The notes under the pieces: generated by a model
What the model was told of the DNA's origin: nothing
Seen by the model: only the letters and a program-made list of their open reading frames with translations
The model's database searches: none
NCBI GenBank assembly: GCA_036388895.1
Contig: DASVQY010000025.1
Span: 1-64,000, forward strand
Direction: 5' to 3'
Length of the DNA stretch: 64,000 bases
Source of the DNA: SXVE01 sp036388895
Lineage (GTDB): Bacteria; Acidobacteriota; Blastocatellia; Pyrinomonadales; Pyrinomonadaceae
Shown: positions 59,314 through 64,000 of the stretch, piece by piece
Layout of the letters: each line of letters opens with the position of its first letter
Numbering within the stretch: position 1 is the first letter of the stretch
Translations under genes and position numbers: made by a program

Positions 59314-60060
59314 ATGAGTGCCAAATCACCTATCGAATGGACAGAGTCAACCTGGAATCCGGTTACAGGTTGTAACAAAATCAGTGCGGGTTGTAAAAAT
59401 TGTTACGCCGAACAGTTATCTCACCGCTTAAAGGCAATGGGGCAGAAAAACTATGTTAATGGATTCAAATTAACGCTTCAGCCTCATATGCTTGAATTAC
59501 CTCTAAAATGGAAGAAACCGCAAATGATTTTCGTTAATTCAATGAGCGATTTGTTTCATAAAGAAGTGCCGACCGATTATATAGAACAGGTTTTCGATGT
59601 AATGAATAAAGCACATTGGCATCGCTTCCAAGTTTTGACTAAACGCGCAGAAAGAGTTGCTGAATTGAGCGATGTTCTAAATTGGTCAGACAATATTTGG
59701 ATGGGTGTCAGTGTCGAAAACAAAAACTTTGTTCATCGAATTGATTATTTACGGTACACACAAGCGAAAATCAAATTCTTATCGCTTGAGCCTTTGTTAA
59801 GTCCGCTAAAAAATCTGAATCTCGAAAACATCGATTGGGTAATCGTCGGCGGTGAAAGTGGTTTTAAGGCGCGCCCAATGAAAGAACAATGGGCAATTGA
59901 TATTCAAAAACAATGTAAGGAACAAGGTGCATCTTTTTTCTTTAAACAATGGGGTGCTTGGGGTGTTGATGGAGTAAAAAGAAATAAGAAAGCTAACGGC
60001 AGAATCCTTTTAAATCAAGAATGGAATGAAAAACCAAAATACGAAACAGCTTTTGTATAA
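59314..60060 (+). CDS. phage Gp37/Gp68-like (DUF5131) three-Cys-motif protein
   Basis: A 248-residue protein of the Gp37/Gp68/DUF5131 family, radical-SAM-like. It starts with IEWTESTWNPVTGCNKISAGCKNCYAE; Cys20, Cys27 and Cys30 form the C-x6-C-x2-C motif that would hold a [4Fe-4S] cluster. Other blocks are VNSMSDLFHKEVP, WHRFQVLTKR, WMGVSVEN, FLSLEPLL and WVIVGGESG. It occurs in phages and mobile islands; the reaction is unknown. It is paired with tcmP and shares its AT-rich composition. Confidence 0.93.
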   Translation: MSAKSPIEWTESTWNPVTGCNKISAGCKNCYAEQLSHRLKAMGQKNYVNGFKLTLQPHMLELPLKWKKPQMIFVNSMSDLFHKEVPTDYIEQVFDVMNKAHWHRFQVLTKRAERVAELSDVLNWSDNIWMGVSVENKNFVHRIDYLRYTQAKIKFLSLEPLLSPLKNLNLENIDWVIVGGESGFKARPMKEQWAIDIQKQCKEQGASFFFKQWGAWGVDGVKRNKKANGRILLNQEWNEKPKYETAFV

Positions 60061-60132
60061 TTCTCTAATATTTAAGGCAACGAACAAAAACTCATTCATT
60101 CCAAATAAATCAATTCATAGTTTAATAAGTAA

Positions 60133-60708
60133 ATGAGTTTTCAGACGGAAACCGAGCGTTTGATTCTTCGAGATGTTCGGGAAGCTGATATACCGATTCT
60201 GCTCGAACAATTCGCCGAGCCTGAGGCGCGGGTGAACATTTTATCTTCTCAATGGAACGAGGCTTCTAATAAAAGGAATTTGATAAAGGCGATTGCCGAA
60301 ACGAAACTTCGGCGGCGCGAGCGTTATGAATTAGCTGTAACGCTTAAAAGCGACGGGACTTTAATCGGAAGCTGCACCATCAGCAATCTTAAACCCAAAA
60401 GCCGCGAAACCGTCATCGGCTGGCATTTCGGGCACGCGTTTAGCGGAAACGGTTATGCGACCGAAGCCGCGCGCGAATTATTGCGCATCGGGTTCCAGCT
60501 TTACAACGTCAGCGAAATACACGCCGATTGTTTTGCCGGCAATCGGGCGTCAATCAGGATAATGGAGAAAATCGGGATGGCTTCGCGTCCGAATCTTGAA
60601 TTATTCAATGAAATTCGCGCCTGGAGCTACGGCGAGCGTAAACCGGCGGTCAGATACATTATTTCTCGCCGACAGTGGTTGGCTAAACAAGCCGAAAAAC
60701 AAAAATAA
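60133..60708 (+). CDS. GNAT family acetyltransferase (RimJ/RimL type)
   Basis: A 191-residue GNAT N-acetyltransferase. TETERLILRDVREADIPILLEQF is the usual RimJ/RimL opening. Motif A is GWHFGHAFSGNGYATEAARELL, and the end has HADCFAGNRASIRIMEKIGM. The substrate could be a ribosomal protein N-terminus, an antibiotic or another amine. Its composition returns to the GC level of the chromosome, so the AT-rich cassette ends before it. Confidence 0.9.
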   Translation: MSFQTETERLILRDVREADIPILLEQFAEPEARVNILSSQWNEASNKRNLIKAIAETKLRRRERYELAVTLKSDGTLIGSCTISNLKPKSRETVIGWHFGHAFSGNGYATEAARELLRIGFQLYNVSEIHADCFAGNRASIRIMEKIGMASRPNLELFNEIRAWSYGERKPAVRYIISRRQWLAKQAEKQK

Positions 60709-60817
60709 TTGCCTCAATTACGCCGATTTCTCTGCAATCAAAAGATTTTACACTCATTTTTTTATAAACAACTGATTCAAAACGCATTTGTTTGACGCGT
60801 TAATCTTCGGGAGATTG

Positions 60818-62260
60818 ATGCGGATTATGTTTGAGAGAAATTTGCGGCGCGGTTTTTACTTTCTGATTTGCGTTTATTTGCTCGCGGCGGCAGCGGCGCA
60901 GTTGGTGCGGGCGCAGGAACCGATTACGAAGCCGCTTTTGTCAATCGAAGATATGCGGGCAGATTACGATACGCTGCACAGGATTGTACGCGAGTCGCAC
61001 CCGAATCCGTATCGCGGCATCAGTGAAGCGGAAGCGGAAAAGAACTGGCAGCGAACGCGCGAACGGATTGTAAAACCGATGACGCAGATGCAGTTTCTTA
61101 ATTTGCTCAACCCGGTTTACAGCCAATACAACGACGGACACACTTTTCTCGATATTCCGCTCGAATCCGGTGATTATAAAAATTACGTGAAAAACGGCGG
61201 GTTATTCTTTCCCTTCAAAGTTTGGGCTTCGGGCGAAAGATTGTTCGTCACGGAAAGTTTGGGAACGCTCGAATTGCCGAAAGGAACGGAAATTGTCGCC
61301 GTCAACGACAAAGCGGCGAAAGACGTTCAAAACGATTTGATCGGCGCGATGAGCGGAGATTCGGCGGCGAACAAATCCGCAACGGCGATTCGCTTATTCA
61401 GCTTAATATTCTGGCAAAGATACAATCACGGCAACGAATTCACTCTCAAAATTCGCCGTCCCGCTCAATCAAAAATTGAAATCGTCAAAACTGCTGGCAT
61501 CAACGGCGAAAGATTGGAAAGCAGTATGTTCGGCGACAAAGCAGTTGACTCGTACGAACTGACGCCGCAGGTTCTGGTTTTGGAAGTCAACAAAATGCAG
61601 TCGAACGATGCGGTGAAAAAATATATTGACGAGACTTTCGCGCGAATCAAGGAGAAAAATTATCCGGTTCTGGTCATTGACATCAGGCGCAACGGCGGCG
61701 GAAATTCGATTGTCGGCGATTGGGTTTTCAATTACTTAACTAGAAAACCTTACCGGCAAGGCGGCATCAAGGAAATCAAATTGTCGCCGTTCTTGACCGA
61801 AAACAACAAGTTCTACCGCGAATGGATTGAAAGATTAAAAACGCAGAACCCGGTTGAAAACGACCGCATCGTGCAGAAATCAACCGTCGCCGACGATGAA
61901 GCAGCGCCGGACAACACAAAATGGGTTTACAACGGAAAAGTTTATCTTCTGACCGCGCCGCGAACATATTCTTCCGGCTTTATGATGGCGGAAACTTTCA
62001 AATGTTACAATTTCGGCACGATGCTCGGCGAAGCGCCCGGCTCGCACCGCAATTTGACCGGCGAACTGATGCAATTTAAGCTGCCGAAATCGAATTTAAA
62101 CGGCTACGTCGCGACTTCGCATTATTATCCGCCGTGTTATCAAAAAGCAAAAACCGATTTTCTCGCGCCCGATCTGAAAATCGAACAAACGCTCGACGAT
62201 TTAATCGCGGGAAAAGACACCGTTCTGGAATACATCAAAACACAAACGGCTAAAAAATAA
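60818..62260 (+). CDS. S41 family peptidase (secreted)
   Basis: A 480-residue exported serine peptidase. The ATG at 60818 follows GGGAG; a TTG 30 nt upstream is less likely. N-terminal signal (RGFYFLICVYLLAAAAAQLVRAQ). A helical N-domain (ADYDTLHRIVRESHPNPYRG) is followed by NDGHTF, a small PDZ-like region (KGTEIVAVNDKAAKDVQ) and the S41 core with VIDIRRNGGGNS, the nucleophile Ser in TYSSGFMMAE and GEAPGSHR. It resembles interphotoreceptor-retinoid-binding/C-terminal-processing peptidases. A second S41 gene follows. Confidence 0.9.
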   Translation: MRIMFERNLRRGFYFLICVYLLAAAAAQLVRAQEPITKPLLSIEDMRADYDTLHRIVRESHPNPYRGISEAEAEKNWQRTRERIVKPMTQMQFLNLLNPVYSQYNDGHTFLDIPLESGDYKNYVKNGGLFFPFKVWASGERLFVTESLGTLELPKGTEIVAVNDKAAKDVQNDLIGAMSGDSAANKSATAIRLFSLIFWQRYNHGNEFTLKIRRPAQSKIEIVKTAGINGERLESSMFGDKAVDSYELTPQVLVLEVNKMQSNDAVKKYIDETFARIKEKNYPVLVIDIRRNGGGNSIVGDWVFNYLTRKPYRQGGIKEIKLSPFLTENNKFYREWIERLKTQNPVENDRIVQKSTVADDEAAPDNTKWVYNGKVYLLTAPRTYSSGFMMAETFKCYNFGTMLGEAPGSHRNLTGELMQFKLPKSNLNGYVATSHYYPPCYQKAKTDFLAPDLKIEQTLDDLIAGKDTVLEYIKTQTAKK

Positions 62261-62439
62261 AGAAAATTAACTTTCGAGACTGAACAAGCTGCTTTCTGAG
62301 AAGATAGCTATAAAATCAATAAAACAAACAATTTTCTAAACTGCTTTTTATAGCGGAGTTGAAACAAATTCCGTTTTTTTTTCGTGTTAACCAATGCAAT
62401 TACAATTCTCAATAATTCTGTAAATAAAATAATTTAATT

Positions 62440-64000
62440 ATGGCAATCAAAAATTTAAAGACTTTTTATTTTATTATTGCGCTTTGCCTTCTTTCGTCTG
62501 TTGCGGCGTGGGCGCAAAGCGATAAACGGCAGGAAAATCTGCAAAAGGCGATGCAGTTGGTCGAAACCATTCGGCTCGGCGAGGACGATCCCGGTGATTT
62601 TTACAATGCGGCGTGTTATTTCGCGCTCGCGGGCGAAACCGACAAAGCGTTCGAGTATCTGGAAAAAGGCATTCAGCAGGGTTATTCAAACGTCGGGCAT
62701 TTGAAACAGGATTCTGATTTAATTTCGCTTCACACGGATAAACGCTGGGCGGATATGATCGTCAAAGCCGAAGCGAAAAAAAAGGAAATCGAATCGGTTT
62801 TTTATAATCAAAAAGATTTTTGGGACAATCCCGCGTTGAAAACCGCTTATCAAGCGAATTTGAGCGAAGACGAAAAAATCGCCGGTCTTTCAAAACTTTG
62901 GTCTGAGGCGAAATACAATTTCGTTAATTTTGATTTAATTCCAGACCTAAACTGGGACGCCGTTTATTTATCGTATATTCCGAAAGTCCGGGAAACTCGC
63001 TCAACGCTTGAATATTATCGCGTTTTAATGGAGTTCATCGCAAAACTGCGCGACGGGCACACGGGCATTAGTATGCCTAAACAACTATCCGATGAAGCTT
63101 TCGCCCGCCCGCTGATCCGCACGCGGCTCGTTGAAGACAAAGTTTTAATCACGCGCGTGTTGAGCGAAGATTTAAAGAAAAACAACATCGAAGCGGGGCT
63201 GGAAATTACGGAAATTGACGGCGTTCCGGTTAAAAAATACGCCGAAGAAAAGGTAAAACCTTTTGCGAGCGCTTCGACGCCGCAGGATTTGGAAACCAGA
63301 ATTTATAATTATCAACTGCTGTCCGGTTCGGCGAAAAATCCGGTTGAGCTCACTTTGCGCGACGCGAAAGGAAACTTATTCAAAAAGACGGTTGTCCGCG
63401 CGACTGTCGAAGAACAAAACAAAGTCGGTTCTACAGCTCAACCGATGGAATACAAGATGCTGCCGGGCAATGTCGCTTATGTGGCGCTCAACACTTTCGG
63501 CAATGACCGCGCGGCTGAAATGTTCGCCGAAAAATACGACGAAATCAGCAAAGCGGACGCGATAATCTTCGACGTGCGCGAAAACGGCGGCGGAAATTCG
63601 AGCGTCGGCTGGAACATTCTCGGTTACCTAACAGATAAACCTTTCGGCACATCAAAGTGGTACACGCGCCAGTATCGTCCGTCTTTTCGCGCATGGGAAC
63701 GCCCGCAAAGCGTTTACGGTCAAAATCAATCGTGGGCGGCGAACGGAAAAAATCTTTACACGAAAAGTGTCGTCGTTTTAACCAGCCCGCGCACATATTC
63801 CGCCGCCGAAGATTTCACGCTCGCTTTCAGCATCTTAAAGCGCGGAACGATAATAGGCGAAGCGACGGGCGGCAGCAGTGGACAGCCTTTATTTATTGGT
63901 CTGCCCGGCGGAGGCGGAGCCAGAATCTGCACAAAACGCGATCAATTCCCCGACGGGCGCGATTTCGTCGGCAAAGGAATTCAACCGGACAAAACAGTTA
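62440..64000 (+). CDS. S41 family peptidase with TPR-like N-terminus (3' end outside window)
   Basis: Open from ATG at 62440 to the window edge (520 codons so far). Signal peptide (TFYFIIALCLLSSVAAWAQ). A short TPR-like pair follows (FYNAACYFALAGETDKAFEYLEKG), then a helical region with KLRDGHTGI and a PDZ-like segment (NNIEAGLEITEIDGVPVKKY). The S41 core has IFDVRENGGGNSSVGW and TYSAAEDFTLAF, with Ser as nucleophile, and GEATGGSSGQP. It lies 179 nt after the other S41 gene, in the same orientation but of different domain make-up. Confidence 0.9.
   Translation, partial: MAIKNLKTFYFIIALCLLSSVAAWAQSDKRQENLQKAMQLVETIRLGEDDPGDFYNAACYFALAGETDKAFEYLEKGIQQGYSNVGHLKQDSDLISLHTDKRWADMIVKAEAKKKEIESVFYNQKDFWDNPALKTAYQANLSEDEKIAGLSKLWSEAKYNFVNFDLIPDLNWDAVYLSYIPKVRETRSTLEYYRVLMEFIAKLRDGHTGISMPKQLSDEAFARPLIRTRLVEDKVLITRVLSEDLKKNNIEAGLEITEIDGVPVKKYAEEKVKPFASASTPQDLETRIYNYQLLSGSAKNPVELTLRDAKGNLFKKTVVRATVEEQNKVGSTAQPMEYKMLPGNVAYVALNTFGNDRAAEMFAEKYDEISKADAIIFDVRENGGGNSSVGWNILGYLTDKPFGTSKWYTRQYRPSFRAWERPQSVYGQNQSWAANGKNLYTKSVVVLTSPRTYSAAEDFTLAFSILKRGTIIGEATGGSSGQPLFIGLPGGGGARICTKRDQFPDGRDFVGKGIQPDKTV

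Noticed and set aside
58105..60132. Integrase-bounded mobile element around the tcmP cassette
   Set aside because: Base composition suggests acquisition, but no integrase, terminal repeats or target duplications are visible.

Overview
The window looks like a chromosomal segment from an Acidobacteriota, most probably class Blastocatellia (Pyrinomonadaceae-like). The best pointers are three proteins of the acidobacterial VWFA-related family, many secreted S41/M1/M35-type peptidases, a complete SUF operon, and a moderately GC-rich protein-coding style broken up by AT-rich intergenic spacers. The assignment is by family composition only; no 16S gene is present.

Layout. 1-10.7 kb is a translation block: tRNA-Val, thrS, infC-rpmI-rplT, pheS and pheT, followed by a zapB-like gene, zapA and a 6S RNA candidate. 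pheS and pheT are separated by an oppositely oriented secreted metallopeptidase. Upstream of pheS lie a relic of a second pheS 5' end and a Uma2-type gene broken by one in-frame stop. 10.7-24.8 kb holds ymdB, membrane and secreted proteins, sugar oxidoreductase/isomerase genes, an M1 peptidase, a lytic transglycosylase, a cold-shock-like RRM protein with a DEAD-box helicase, and a B12-binding radical SAM enzyme. 24.9-35.4 kb is entirely on the minus strand and carries an Rrf2 regulator followed by sufB, sufC, sufD, sufS and sufU. Several non-SUF genes (RidA, DJ-1/PfpI, CBU_0592-like, RHH protein, cupin) lie between them.

35.7-43 kb is a plus-strand catabolic cluster for the 3-hydroxyanthranilate branch of tryptophan breakdown. 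It contains 3-hydroxyanthranilate 3,4-dioxygenase, ACMS decarboxylase, a semialdehyde dehydrogenase, and a 2-aminomuconate-deaminase-like domain fused to an aminoglycoside-type nucleotidyltransferase. 44-56.5 kb contains glgC, two tandem VWFA proteins, a serine hydrolase, an oxidoreductase, an ArnT-like glycosyltransferase, Sua5, a DUF5654 protein, uvrC and a secreted protein.

56.6-60.1 kb is the most unusual part. A phased 21-bp repeat array, open on both strands, precedes a helical/carboxypeptidase-regulatory-like protein. Next comes an AT-rich, probably acquired two-gene cassette encoding a TcmP-like protein and its three-Cys-motif (Gp37/Gp68, DUF5131) partner. The window ends with a GNAT acetyltransferase and two S41 peptidases, the second cut by the window edge.

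A recurrent theme is short near-tandem 7-9 bp repeats in the spacers. They form palindromes and in several places have become part of coding sequence (pheT, an oxidoreductase N-terminus, the ArnT-like protein).
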